A stretch of DNA of 63,784 nucleotides from Thiospirillum jenense (GTDB taxonomy: Bacteria > Pseudomonadota > Gammaproteobacteria > Chromatiales > Chromatiaceae), in contig NZ_JABVCQ010000019.1 of assembly GCF_014145225.1 (NCBI RefSeq), positions 1 to 63,784 of the forward strand, given 5' to 3'. The notes beneath the pieces were generated by a model that was not told where the DNA came from, did no database searches, and saw nothing but the letters and a program-made list of their open reading frames with translations. The position numbers and the translations under genes were made by a program. Shown here piece after piece: positions 1-7,949 of the stretch; position 1 is the first letter of the stretch, and every line of letters starts with the position of its first letter.

Positions 1-348
1 GTATCCAATAAACTGTGTTTTGCTTAGCATGATTGAGGAATGCTGAGTCCGTTAGCATATTTCTGACAGAGAACGACTTTGACAGTGCAAAAATCCGTCG
101 TTATCCTAAGACTGGGTAGCATGTATTTTATGGCGATAACCAAGCCCGTGCTACTCAATCACGCTCTTTAACAAGTTCGAGTATGCGGTTGCCAGCACAA
201 GTTGCTGGCGTAAAACTTGAAACGCATCAAAGAGTTCGCGCTGTAAAAACATCGGTTTTTGCAGCCTTGGTAGATACACCCCAGTCTGCGGACTGGCAGT
301 TAAGCGTTACTGAGCATTGCTCAGTAATGCTTAAGAAAAATGTATCGG
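1..348 (+). repeat. 348-bp structured repeat element, copy A (left end may be outside the window)
   Basis: This stretch recurs without gaps at 4147-4494, with seven substitutions (positions 75, 77, 114, 249, 254, 288 and 302), about 98% identity. It is rich in dyads: 23-30 with 40-47; 116-123 with 147-154; 164-169 with 229-234; 183-187 with 223-227; 191-197 with 203-209; 240-250 with 255-265; 281-286 with 291-296; and a long terminal hairpin 300-316 with 318-334. Two further pairings (172-177 with 214-219, 100-105 with 135-140) cross others, so pseudoknots or alternative folds are possible. No ORF of note lies inside. The right end at 348 is defined because the two copies diverge there; the left end is cut by the window edge. 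It could be a non-autonomous mobile element, for example IS200/IS605-derived, or a dispersed structured RNA. I cannot assign a known family. Confidence 0.85.
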
Positions 349-462
349 TTGACGTAGTACATCCGTAATGAGTGTGACAATGCGTTTATAAACCTTCTTG
401 TCTTGTGTAGACCAATTTGTAAAATCCGCGAAAGCCTCTTGCTCAAAAACAATGCGTTTCAT
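331..462 (-). pseudogene. yoeB: YoeB/Txe-family toxin, truncated by repeat copy A
   Basis: This gene is too short for most gene callers. Reading from 462 down gives 43 residues beginning MKRIVFEQEAF. The first 38 match the N-terminal part of YoeB-type mRNA interferases, which cut mRNA in the ribosomal A site. After residue 38 the frame enters the right end of the 348-bp element, which adds the tail PIHFS and a stop. The family is about 85 residues long, and its catalytic Glu, Arg, His and Tyr lie in the missing part, so the product should be inactive. The start codon overlaps the antitoxin stop codon (TAATG), the usual coupling in this pair. The rest of the gene, if it survives, would lie left of the window. 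Confidence 0.75.
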
Positions 463-695
463 TATTCCATTTCGAGATTAACGTGTTGTACGCGTCCATC
501 ACGGACATTCTCAATTGCGTTCATTAGGCGCTGCCGATTAGCCGGATGACGCAGCAAATAGGCGGTCTCATCGGCGCTCTCATCATCAACCTCAGAAACC
601 GCTATTTCAATCATCTTGTCTCTAAACAGCATCTTAAGCGCGACAAGAAAATCATCATTCAATTCATCAGCGCGGATACGATAAGTCGTATACAT
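462..695 (-). CDS. yefM: YefM/RelB-type antitoxin
   Basis: A 77-residue acidic protein. Its C-terminal half contains ETAYLLRHPANRQRL, very close to the ETAYLL-R-P-N-ERL region typical of YefM-type antitoxins, the part that wraps and blocks the YoeB active site. The N-terminal region would dimerise and bind operator DNA to autoregulate the operon. It lies 15 bp downstream of hsdM and is translationally coupled to the toxin remnant. It is intact although its toxin is truncated, so it may be a relic, or may still respond to related toxins elsewhere in the genome. Family assignment rests on the C-terminal motif and the partner gene. Confidence 0.8.
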   Translation of the reverse strand: MYTTYRIRADELNDDFLVALKMLFRDKMIEIAVSEVDDESADETAYLLRHPANRQRLMNAIENVRDGRVQHVNLEME

Positions 696-710
696 ACGGG
701 AAAACTCCGT

Positions 711-2279
711 TTAATTCGATTCTTCTGACAGCAGATCAACACAACCTAATTGCGCCCGAATCACCGCCGCCAACCGCTCGCCTTCGGTCAACTGCGTTTC
801 CAGTGTCGCCCGCAACGCCGCGAATCGCTCGGCAAATGGCACCTCCTCGGCATCGCTCATATCGGCACCGACATAGCGCCCCGGCGTCAAAACATGCCCA
901 TACGTTCTAATCTCATCCAATGTCACCGCTTTACAAAAACCCGGCACGTCTTGATACACCGGCTGCCCCGCTTGCCCACGCCACGCATGATACGTCGCTG
1001 CAATTTGCGCAATGTCTGCCGCCGTCAATTCGCGGCGGGTGCGATCTACTAATTGACCCAGTTGGCGCGCATCAATAAATAACACCTCTCCGCGGCGGTC
1101 GCGTTCATTTGCCGGTGCTTTATTATGGGCGAGAAACCATAAACACGCGGGAATTTGCGTGGAATAAAACAACTGCCCCGGCAGTGCAATAATGCAATCC
1201 ACCACGTCAGCCTCAACCATTGCGCGGCGAATATCACCCTCACCGGATTGCGTAGATGACATGGCACCATTGGCTAATACCACGCCCGCGGTACCAGTCG
1301 GGCTTAAATGAAATAAAACGTGTTGTAACCAAGCGAAATTCGCATTACCGGCGGGCGGTGTGCCATAACGCCAGCGCCGATCATGCGTCAATCGCTCACC
1401 ACCCCAATCCGAAACATTAAAGGGTGGGTTAGCGAGAATGTAATCCGCTTTTAGATCGGGCAAGGCGTCATTGTGAAAACTGCCGGCCGTATTCCATTGA
1501 ATATTCGCTTCAATACCGCGCACCGCGAGATTCATTTTCGCCAAGCGCCACGTCGTATGATTACTTTCTTGGCCATAAATTGCGATGTCACTACTGCGCC
1601 CGCCATGTTCAGCGACAAAGCGTTCTGATTGCACAAACATCCCGCCCGATCCGCAGCAGGGATCATACACACGGCCGCGGTAGGGTGCCAGCATCGTGAC
1701 TAATAATTGCACCACCGAGCGCGGCGTATAAAATTCACCACCGCGTTTGCCTTCAGCACCGGCAAAATTGCCGAGAAAGTATTCATACACTCGCCCCAGA
1801 ATATCTTTTGAACGATCCGCCGTTTCATCCATCGCAATACAACTGATGAGATCAATCAATTCACCCAACATCATTGCATTCAATGTCGGGCGGGCATAAT
1901 CTTTTGGCAAAATGGCTTTAAGTGACGCATTGCTGTTTTCAATAGCCAACATCGCCTCATCAATTGCTTTGCCAATCGTGGGCTGTCTGGCAGTCGCCCG
2001 CAGATGTGACCACCGCGCAGGCGCTGGCACCCAAAACACATTGTCTGCCAAGTATTCCTCTGGGTCTTCAGGATCGGCATGTTGTTCATGCAACAATGCT
2101 TTATGTTTAGATTCAAATGCATCAGAAATGTATTTCAGAAATATCAGCCCCAATACAATATGCTTATAATCTGATGGCTCCATATTGCCGCGCAATTTAT
2201 CAGATGTTATCCACAATTGCGCTTCAAAACCCAACGTCGCCCCAGTATTATCAGTATTTTTCTTTGCTGGCCGTGCCAT
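711..2279 (-). CDS. hsdM: Type I restriction-modification DNA methyltransferase subunit HsdM
   Basis: A 522-residue N6-adenine methyltransferase subunit. The N-terminal HsdM helical domain (about residues 15-160) is followed by the catalytic domain, with the SAM-binding motif I DPCCGSGG at 206-213 and catalytic motif IV NPPF at 284-287. Length and both motifs are normal for HsdM. HsdM works as M2S1, methylating host DNA at sites chosen by HsdS; with HsdR the complex cuts unmodified DNA. Neither hsdS nor hsdR is present in the window: the gene is followed after 15 bp by a toxin-antitoxin pair and then the 348-bp element. The other subunits may lie left of the window, or this may be an orphan subunit. 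Confidence 0.93.
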   Translation of the reverse strand: MARPAKKNTDNTGATLGFEAQLWITSDKLRGNMEPSDYKHIVLGLIFLKYISDAFESKHKALLHEQHADPEDPEEYLADNVFWVPAPARWSHLRATARQPTIGKAIDEAMLAIENSNASLKAILPKDYARPTLNAMMLGELIDLISCIAMDETADRSKDILGRVYEYFLGNFAGAEGKRGGEFYTPRSVVQLLVTMLAPYRGRVYDPCCGSGGMFVQSERFVAEHGGRSSDIAIYGQESNHTTWRLAKMNLAVRGIEANIQWNTAGSFHNDALPDLKADYILANPPFNVSDWGGERLTHDRRWRYGTPPAGNANFAWLQHVLFHLSPTGTAGVVLANGAMSSTQSGEGDIRRAMVEADVVDCIIALPGQLFYSTQIPACLWFLAHNKAPANERDRRGEVLFIDARQLGQLVDRTRRELTAADIAQIAATYHAWRGQAGQPVYQDVPGFCKAVTLDEIRTYGHVLTPGRYVGADMSDAEEVPFAERFAALRATLETQLTEGERLAAVIRAQLGCVDLLSEESN

Positions 2280-2400
2280 GTTAATTCCCGAAAATGCCGA
2301 GCCGATGGTGAATAGTAGAATTGATTTTGATTAACAAAATCAGGTATTGAATCGTTGCCAATGTGGGAGCAGAGCTGTTAAGTTTTTAATTAACTTAACT

Positions 2401-2466
2401 GTCATTCCCGCGTGGGTCGGAATCCAGCGGCGGTGCAGTCTGGATTCCCGCAGATGCGGAAATGAC
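2401..2466. repeat. 66-bp REP-like inverted repeat
   Basis: The two 27-bp arms (2401-2427 and 2440-2466) are imperfect inverted copies, beginning GTCATTCCCGC and ending GCGGAAATGAC, each with GGAATCCAG or its complement on the inner side, separated by 12 bp. This GTCATTCCCGC/GGAATCCAG type of repeat is widespread as small intergenic palindromes in proteobacteria. It is probably a REP or MITE copy with no coding capacity. Only one copy is seen in the window. Confidence 0.65.
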
Positions 2467-2687
2467 GAGGGGCGTTTTTGATTGGTGGTTAATTAGCGCT
2501 TTAACAGCCCAGCTGCCATGTGGGAGGGCAGGATCAAACAACGGGCAGCTCAACTGCGTCACGCCTGTTTTAATCACCGACGTTGCGCAATTTAAAAGTT
2601 AACTGGTTGATTTTTATAGGGATATTACGTCCACACGCCGCCGTGTAGGAACGATCAACTCACCTGAGATGTCCTGGTGTCAGGCAC

Positions 2688-2710
2688 AAAAAAGCCGGCG
2701 TTAACCGGCT
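2688..2710 (-). terminator. Rho-independent terminator of tRNA-Pro
   Basis: Read on the minus strand, AGCCGG-TTAACG-CCGGCT is followed by a T-tract. It lies 17 bp past the CCA end of tRNA-Pro in the same direction, as expected for its transcription terminator. Confidence 0.75.
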
Positions 2711-2727
2711 GATTTGTTTAGAGAATC

Positions 2728-2805
2728 TGGTCGGGGTGAGAGGATTTGAACCTCCGGCCCCTGCCTCCCGAAGACAGTGCTCTGACCAGACTGAGCTACA
2801 CCCCG
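2728..2805 (-). tRNA. tRNA-Pro (anticodon CGG)
   Basis: On the minus strand this folds as a complete cloverleaf. The acceptor 5' strand CGGGGTG pairs with CACCCCG; the D arm and the TTCGAAT T-loop are canonical; the anticodon loop is TTCGGGA, giving CGG at positions 34-36. The 3' CCA is encoded (2728-2730). The anticodon stem contains one T-G pair. It resembles E. coli proK. A partial, decayed duplicate lies just upstream at 2853-2885. Confidence 0.95.
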
Positions 2806-2816
2806 AAATATTTATT

Positions 2817-2908
2817 AATCCTTGTTGTATTGGATATTGGTTGCAAATCTCACTGCCCCTGTCTCCCGAAGACAGTGCTCTACGTTTCAATCCTTGTTAT
2901 ATTGGATA
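2817..2908. repeat. Direct repeat flanking a partial tRNA-Pro duplicate
   Basis: A 20-bp sequence beginning AATCCTTGTT occurs at 2817-2836 and again at 2889-2908 with one difference. Between them, 2853-2879 repeats the anticodon-arm part of tRNA-Pro almost exactly (one difference in the anticodon stem, which here is fully Watson-Crick paired). The acceptor stem, D arm and T arm are missing. This is best explained as an old tandem duplication of the tRNA region followed by deletion. It cannot be a working tRNA. Confidence 0.65.
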
Positions 2909-3051
2909 ATAGCCAATCCGCCATGAAACACTGGCTAAAACATGACCGTTTATTTTTCAATAAAAACACGGCAAGTTTGTTTTCGGATTGACTACGTTAT
3001 TTGCAACCATTTAAGAATCAAACAGCGTTTTAATTCTTATTTACTTCACCA

Positions 3052-4020
3052 TCAATGCGCCCGAGCAACCGCGAATTCAGCGGTGGCGATCAGCGCCGCT
3101 CGATAAGGCGACGGCGGCAACACCTGCAACGCCTCGCTCGCCAACTGCGCATGAGTGCGTGCAAGCTGCGCAGTATAACCGAGTGCATCGGTGGCGACAA
3201 TAGCGGCAACCACCGCCTCCAACTGCTCGCGGCCGCCGTGTTCAATCGCGTGCCGCAACAACGCCTGCTGCGACGCATCACCCACCGCCAACGCCCGAAT
3301 CACCGGCAACGTCGGCTTGCCCTCATCCAAGTCATCGCCGATATTTTTACCAATCGTGTGGGCATCTGAAGCGTAATCGAGCGCATCGTCCACCAACTGG
3401 AACGCAATCCCCAAGTGCAACCCGTAGCGGGCGACGGCATCCTCGACCGCCGCTGAGGTGCCGGCTAAAATCGCCCCCAACCGCGCCCCGGCTTCAAACA
3501 AGGTCGCGGTTTTGCGTTCAATGACCTCAAGATAGCGACTCTCGGTCGTGTCGGGATCGTGCGTGTTGAGTAATTGCAACACCTCGCCCTCAGAGATGCG
3601 ATTAGTCGCGTGTGCCAACACCTCCATCACCCGCATCTCGCCGACATCCACCATCATCTCAAACGCCCGCGAGTAGAGAAAATCCCCCACCAACACACTC
3701 GCGCCATTGCCCCACACGGCGTTGGCCGTGTCACGATTGCGGCGCAAATCCGAGCCATCCACCACGTCATCATGCAGCAAGGTGGCGGTGTGAATAAACT
3801 CAACAATTGCTGCCAAATCAATGTGATGCGCGCCGGTATAGCCACACGCACGCGCAGCGAGCAACACAATCAGCGGGCGCAACCGCTTGCCACCACTGCC
3901 GACGATGTAATGACCAATTTGGTTAATCAGCACCACGTTAGACTGTAGCCGCTGCAAAATGCACGCATCAACGGCCTGTAAATCGTCCGAAACGGGCGCT
4001 CTAATCGCAGAAAGAGCCAT
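3052..4020 (-). CDS. ispB: Octaprenyl/polyprenyl diphosphate synthase
   Basis: A 322-residue trans-long-chain prenyltransferase that adds isopentenyl diphosphate units to an allylic primer to make the side chain of ubiquinone or menaquinone. The two aspartate-rich motifs that bind Mg2+-diphosphate are DDVVD (84-88) and DDALD (210-214); GSGGKRLRP (about 41-49) is the conserved IPP-binding region. Length is normal. The quinone produced would serve complex I, encoded further along. It stands alone on the minus strand. In many gammaproteobacteria ispB neighbours rplU-rpmA; that neighbourhood is not present here. Confidence 0.93.
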   Translation of the reverse strand: MALSAIRAPVSDDLQAVDACILQRLQSNVVLINQIGHYIVGSGGKRLRPLIVLLAARACGYTGAHHIDLAAIVEFIHTATLLHDDVVDGSDLRRNRDTANAVWGNGASVLVGDFLYSRAFEMMVDVGEMRVMEVLAHATNRISEGEVLQLLNTHDPDTTESRYLEVIERKTATLFEAGARLGAILAGTSAAVEDAVARYGLHLGIAFQLVDDALDYASDAHTIGKNIGDDLDEGKPTLPVIRALAVGDASQQALLRHAIEHGGREQLEAVVAAIVATDALGYTAQLARTHAQLASEALQVLPPSPYRAALIATAEFAVARAH

Positions 4021-4146
4021 GAATTGCGAAACTCCGGGCTAAAAACCCACCGGGTGCGAAGGGTGCTGGGTGAATTGGAAAGCGCCAAGTATAACGGATA
4101 CACCGGCTGGGTGTTTTACTCACGACCATCCGGCGGTTGCCACATA

Positions 4147-4494
4147 GTATCCAATAAACTGTGTTTTGCTTAGCATGATTGAGGAATGCTGAGTCCGTTA
4201 GCATATTTCTGACAGAGAACCATTTTGACAGTGCAAAAATCCGTCGTTATCCTAAGACTAGGTAGCATGTATTTTATGGCGATAACCAAGCCCGTGCTAC
4301 TCAATCACGCTCTTTAACAAGTTCGAGTATGCGGTTGCCAGCACAAGTTGCTGGCGTAAAACTTGAAACGCATCAAAGAGTTCGCGCTGTAAAAGCATCT
4401 GTTTTTGCAGCCTTGGTAGATACACCCCAGTCTTCGGACTGGCAGTTGAGCGTTACTGAGCATTGCTCAGTAATGCTTAAGAAAAATGTATCGG
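4147..4494 (+). repeat. 348-bp structured repeat element, copy B
   Basis: Second copy of the element at 1-348, same strand, same length, with no indels. Of the four substitutions in the 3' half, two fall in hairpin loops and two turn an A-U pair into G-U, so the predicted RNA fold is kept. One loop becomes UUCG closed by C-G (CCAGTC-TTCG-GACTGG), an especially stable tetraloop. The right end abuts kaiB codons, so the kaiB frame runs into the element and ends at the same PIHFS-stop that closes the yoeB remnant. The left boundary cannot be set from this pair because copy A begins at the window edge. Confidence 0.85.
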
Positions 4495-4764
4495 CTGGAG
4501 GTGCTTGATTTGCAACCCCGCCAACACCCGTTCCCGATCACTCAAATTACCAATAATTTGCGTCACCGGCAGCGGCAGAATTTTAACCAACGTAGGCGTC
4601 GCATAAATCACATCATCATACGCCTCTTGTGGATGTTCAAAAATATCCAAGACCGCCAACGTGTAATCATCCGCATAATAATGCGTTAATAACGTGCGCA
4701 ATTGTTGAATGAGTTGTTGACTACTGGGGGTTAAACCCGTGACGTAAAGTTTAAGACTGAGCAA
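4477..4764 (-). CDS. kaiB: KaiB-family clock protein, C-terminal end replaced by the repeat element
   Basis: A 95-residue thioredoxin-like KaiB protein. It starts LKLYVTG, has the conserved ATPTLVKILP segment after the central region, and the C-terminal IIGNLSDRERVLAGL typical of the family. In cyanobacteria KaiB switches fold and docks on KaiC to reset the phosphorylation cycle; in purple bacteria KaiB/KaiC-like pairs drive simpler timing or stress responses. The last five residues (PIHFS) and the stop come from the 348-bp element, so only a few native C-terminal residues are lost and the protein may still work. It ends an operon with a sensor kinase and a response regulator. No kaiC is in the window. 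Confidence 0.85.
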   Translation of the reverse strand: MLSLKLYVTGLTPSSQQLIQQLRTLLTHYYADDYTLAVLDIFEHPQEAYDDVIYATPTLVKILPLPVTQIIGNLSDRERVLAGLQIKHLQPIHFS

Positions 4765-4876
4765 GCGTAATCGTTCTCTTAGTAGTTAATGAACCATATT
4801 GTTTAATTGAATAGCACCGCGTTCGCGTTTATCACTAATTGATTCATCGCCCGCTCGTCACGACAATCATCGCAAT

Positions 4877-5272
4877 TTACGCGGCCGATAATGGTGTATG
4901 ACCACTTAATACCGCCTGCGTAATCTCAATAATTTGCTGACGTTCTAATGGTTTGCGCAATAATTCAAAACTCAATCCCTGATGCCGTGCTTGCACCAAA
5001 TCTTCAAAAAACTCGCGGTGAAAAGCGGTCACAATATAAACCAAAACATCCGGGTTAATAGCGCGAATCCGCCGCAAAGTTTCCACCCCATCCATCTCTG
5101 GCATCCGCAAATCCAGATAAATTAAATCAAACGTTTCCTGCGCAACTAACGCAACCCCTTCTTCACCCGTCGCAACGGTGCAAACTTGATAGGGACTTGC
5201 CCGCAATGCTAATGAAAAAGCACGCCGCACGGCGCTGTCATCATCAATTACTAAAATACGTTTTGTCGTCAT
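4877..5272 (-). CDS. Single-domain response regulator
   Basis: A 131-residue receiver domain with no output domain. The acidic pocket is D10-D12, the phospho-acceptor is D54 in the LDLRMPEMDG loop, and the switch Thr82 and Lys107 are in place. It lies 30 bp after the histidine kinase gene and 112 bp before kaiB, all on the same strand, so it probably receives phosphate from that kinase and acts by protein contact, possibly in a relay. How its signal reaches KaiB, if at all, is not shown by the sequence. Confidence 0.9.
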   Translation of the reverse strand: MTTKRILVIDDDSAVRRAFSLALRASPYQVCTVATGEEGVALVAQETFDLIYLDLRMPEMDGVETLRRIRAINPDVLVYIVTAFHREFFEDLVQARHQGLSFELLRKPLERQQIIEITQAVLSGHTPLSAA

Positions 5273-5302
5273 TGTTGTATTAACCAGTGCATCACGGTTG
5301 AT

Positions 5303-7867
5303 TCAGAACGTGGTTGGCTGCCAATTGATAAGGGTAATAGTAACGGTGGTACCAGTGCCAACTTGACTGCGAAATTCTAATGTGCCGCCGTGTTCGGCAA
5401 TAATTGACCAGCTAGTTGCCAACCCCAACCCAGTTCCCTGCCCGGTAGGTTTGGTAGTGAAAAACGGTTCACACAACCGCAATTGGTCAGCCGCGGTAAT
5501 ACCGCAACCATTATCGCTGACTGTCAATTGGGCGTGGGTAGTCGTTTGGTGTAAGTGTAAAGCAATTTGCTTGTCAGTGCAGGTGCTAACGGCATCAATC
5601 GCATTGGCAAGCAGGTTAATAAGAACTTGTTCAAACCGCGCCGGTTGTAATCGCCAAGTGGTGACATCATCGGCTACTACCAAATTGATTTTAATTCCCT
5701 CTTTGCGCAAGCGGTAATCAAGCAATCGTATTGTTTGCCCCACCACCTCACGCGGATCAACCAATTGAAACGTGACCGCTGACGGGCGTGAAAAGGTTAA
5801 TAAACTTTGCACTATATCCATACAACGCCGCGTTTGATGTTCCGCCGCCCGCAGGCTGTCAGCGCATTCATCACCATTCGGCAACACATCCAGGCAGAAT
5901 TGAATCTCGTTAATAATGCCCATGAGCGGGTTGTTTAGTTCGTGCGCCACCCCGGCAGTTAATTGCCCCAGTGCGCTGAGTTTTTCTAATTGAATACGCT
6001 GCTGTTCATGTAACTTTTGCGCAGTAATATCCGCCGCAATTTCAAAACGTAACCGCCGCCCATCCGACCAGGTAATGACTTTATCGGCGCACCGATACCA
6101 GCGTTGATTGAATTCATTCTGCCGTTCCCACACATAACTTTGGTCATTATCGCTATTAAAAATCTGCGCATTGGTGCAATTAAGACAGGGTTCGACACGA
6201 CCATACAGCACAGCATAGCACAATTGACCAATGGGTTGTGGATTAAATAACCGCCGGACTGTTTCATTCACATAAACTAGGTGGTATGAATGCGGATCGG
6301 CAACGTAAATGATGTCATCTAAACCATCAAATAAACTCCGCAATTGGGCGCGCTCGATTGCCAATACCTGATCCATTTGTTTGCGTTGCGTCATGTCGCG
6401 TAAAAAAACATACACCTGTCCACCATTCGCGGGGCTATAGCTGGCGCTGATTTCAACCGCAATGATACTGCCATCACGACAGCGGTGTTGTGATTCAAAG
6501 CGATCATTTCCCATTTGTTGTAATCGTATTAACCGAGCGGCATGTTCCGCTTCAGATTCAACCGCCTCAATATCTGCAATTCGTAATTGTAATAATTCAC
6601 TGCGGCTGTATCCAATCATTGCGCAATAGGCCGCGTTCACTTCAAGAAAGCGCCCGTTTAAATCACACAGCCAAAAGCCATCTAAACTGGTGTTTAATAA
6701 AATGGCGTAAAAATGCTGTAATTGTTCATCGCGGGTGCGCACCGCTTCGGCTAATTCACGTCGCTGACGTTCGTATTGATAACGCCGCAAATATTCCCGC
6801 CCGCGCCGCCGCCAAATGTAGAGGCTAATAAAAACACCAGCCGCCAGCATTATTGATAATGAAACGACTAATAACATCAAACCAATATGGTGCGTTTGTG
6901 CTAATAAAACATCCAGCGGCGCCAGTGTGATAATGCGCCAGTCGCTTTCTGGCAACTGTTGAGTTACCGCAACAGATTTGCGCCCCCACAGGTCGGTTAC
7001 GCGCAACATAAACATGGTCGCGCCTAGTTCTGGTCGGCCGATCAATGACATACCGATTTGTAAATCCCCCCTGCCCCCCTTTGCCAAAGGGGGGTTGGGG
7101 GGGATTTCAATTGCCGGCAGTTCATTCGCCAAGCGCGGCGTGTCGCCATCCTGCGTCACCAGCAACATCACGCTATGCAAGCGCGGCAACGTCCAATTTT
7201 GTAGCAACGGATACAAATTTTGGCGCAGGTCATAGCGCACCACCACCAGTCCGAGCAATTCTCCGCCCGTCTGTTGCGTATCTACCACCGGAATGAGCAG
7301 GGTAATCGTCGGCGCGGCGTGGCGGTTATCCAACTGTGGTGGATAAAAAACAGGCGCGAGTTGCGGCTGGCGCTGTTCGATTACTGCTTGCCAAACAAGT
7401 GGTTGCATGGCGCGTAACTCGGCACAGGTTGCCATTGCCGATGCGGGTTGAATACACCGCTGGGTTTGTTGGTCAAAAAAAACAGTGTCGCGCTGTTGAT
7501 ACGCAACGCGCTGGCCGGCGAGCCACTGTTGCAAATCTGCTTCAGCCTGCGCCTCACCGCGCCGCGCCGCCTGAATGGTGCGTATTAATAATGGATTTTG
7601 GCTAACCGCATTAGCGTATTGAAAATGTGCATTCCGCCAACGAGTTAATTGGTCAACGTGGATTCGGCTAATAACATTTAACACCTCCTCCACTTGCACC
7701 AATGTTTTTGCGTATAACCAGCGATAGCCGACCCAACTAACCAGGCTAATTAACACGGTTAAACTGATCGCAAGTAGCGCGAATTGATAGCCGCTGTAGT
7801 GAATGATCGCATTAAAGCGAAATCGGCGCGGTGTCATGCGGGTGATGAGTGTCTGCAAAAAGGTCAC
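5303..7867 (-). CDS. Membrane sensor histidine kinase with double PAS
   Basis: An 854-residue kinase. One membrane segment (about 28-50), a periplasmic sensor region of roughly 275 residues that looks like a dCACHE-type domain, a second membrane segment (about 328-352), PAS 1 (about 385-495), PAS 2 (about 510-615), a HisKA domain with the phospho-acceptor His642 in GVAHELNNPL, and an ATPase domain with the N box (N756), G1 DNGCGI (785-790) and G2 GTGLGL (811-816). It heads an operon with a receiver-only regulator and kaiB. PAS 2 has a C-x-x-C (561-564). Residues about 255-269 are encoded by a G/C-rich palindrome inserted in frame (7062-7107). The signal sensed is unknown. Confidence 0.9.
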   Translation of the reverse strand: MTFLQTLITRMTPRRFRFNAIIHYSGYQFALLAISLTVLISLVSWVGYRWLYAKTLVQVEEVLNVISRIHVDQLTRWRNAHFQYANAVSQNPLLIRTIQAARRGEAQAEADLQQWLAGQRVAYQQRDTVFFDQQTQRCIQPASAMATCAELRAMQPLVWQAVIEQRQPQLAPVFYPPQLDNRHAAPTITLLIPVVDTQQTGGELLGLVVVRYDLRQNLYPLLQNWTLPRLHSVMLLVTQDGDTPRLANELPAIEIPPNPPLAKGGRGDLQIGMSLIGRPELGATMFMLRVTDLWGRKSVAVTQQLPESDWRIITLAPLDVLLAQTHHIGLMLLVVSLSIMLAAGVFISLYIWRRRGREYLRRYQYERQRRELAEAVRTRDEQLQHFYAILLNTSLDGFWLCDLNGRFLEVNAAYCAMIGYSRSELLQLRIADIEAVESEAEHAARLIRLQQMGNDRFESQHRCRDGSIIAVEISASYSPANGGQVYVFLRDMTQRKQMDQVLAIERAQLRSLFDGLDDIIYVADPHSYHLVYVNETVRRLFNPQPIGQLCYAVLYGRVEPCLNCTNAQIFNSDNDQSYVWERQNEFNQRWYRCADKVITWSDGRRLRFEIAADITAQKLHEQQRIQLEKLSALGQLTAGVAHELNNPLMGIINEIQFCLDVLPNGDECADSLRAAEHQTRRCMDIVQSLLTFSRPSAVTFQLVDPREVVGQTIRLLDYRLRKEGIKINLVVADDVTTWRLQPARFEQVLINLLANAIDAVSTCTDKQIALHLHQTTTHAQLTVSDNGCGITAADQLRLCEPFFTTKPTGQGTGLGLATSWSIIAEHGGTLEFRSQVGTGTTVTITLINWQPTTF
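7062..7107. repeat. Palindromic repeat inserted in frame in the kinase gene
   Basis: A 46-bp near-palindrome with arms starting AAATCCCCCC and CCCCCCTTTG, then the inverted arms. It encodes the peptide NPPLAKGGRGDL within the sensor region. A closely related palindrome lies at 11075-11112 inside yfgM. Such PPL-KGG-encoding repeats are known to be scattered through many bacterial genomes; here both sit in extracytoplasmic parts of proteins. Confidence 0.75.
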
Positions 7868-7949
7868 GCGCCCACCTTTTTAATTAAAAAAAGGGGCGGG
7901 AGTGGATGAAACCAATTCCCCTTCTGAAATAACAGCGACGGTGGGATGA

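Larger units (their letters stand above)
2280..2727. other. Intergenic region between hsdM and tRNA-Pro
   Basis: No convincing gene is present. The region holds the hsdM upstream sequence, a 66-bp inverted-repeat element (2401-2466) and the terminator of tRNA-Pro (2688-2710). A 60-codon ORF on the minus strand across the repeat has no recognisable product and is probably spurious. Confidence 0.6.

Noticed and set aside
1-348. Assignment of the repeat to HEARO/omega RNA of IscB-type elements
   Set aside because: The CTCTTT...AAAGAG helix and multiple hairpins are suggestive, but I see no conserved sequence beyond that and no IscB or TnpB gene. Kept only as a hypothesis.
183-368. 61-codon plus-strand ORF inside repeat copy A
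   Set aside because: It continues past the element end into unrelated sequence and the equivalent frame in copy B is not kept as the same protein, so it does not encode an element protein.
2853-2885. Second tRNA-Pro gene
   Set aside because: Only the anticodon arm is present; acceptor, D and T arms are missing.
4001-4204. 67-codon minus-strand ORF spanning the ispB upstream region and the repeat element
   Set aside because: No recognisable product, and it crosses the boundary of the repeat element; likely chance.
7868-7949. Terminator downstream of der
   Set aside because: A T/A-rich dyad around 7875-7900 can be drawn, but it lacks a GC-rich stem followed by a clean T-tract on the der strand.
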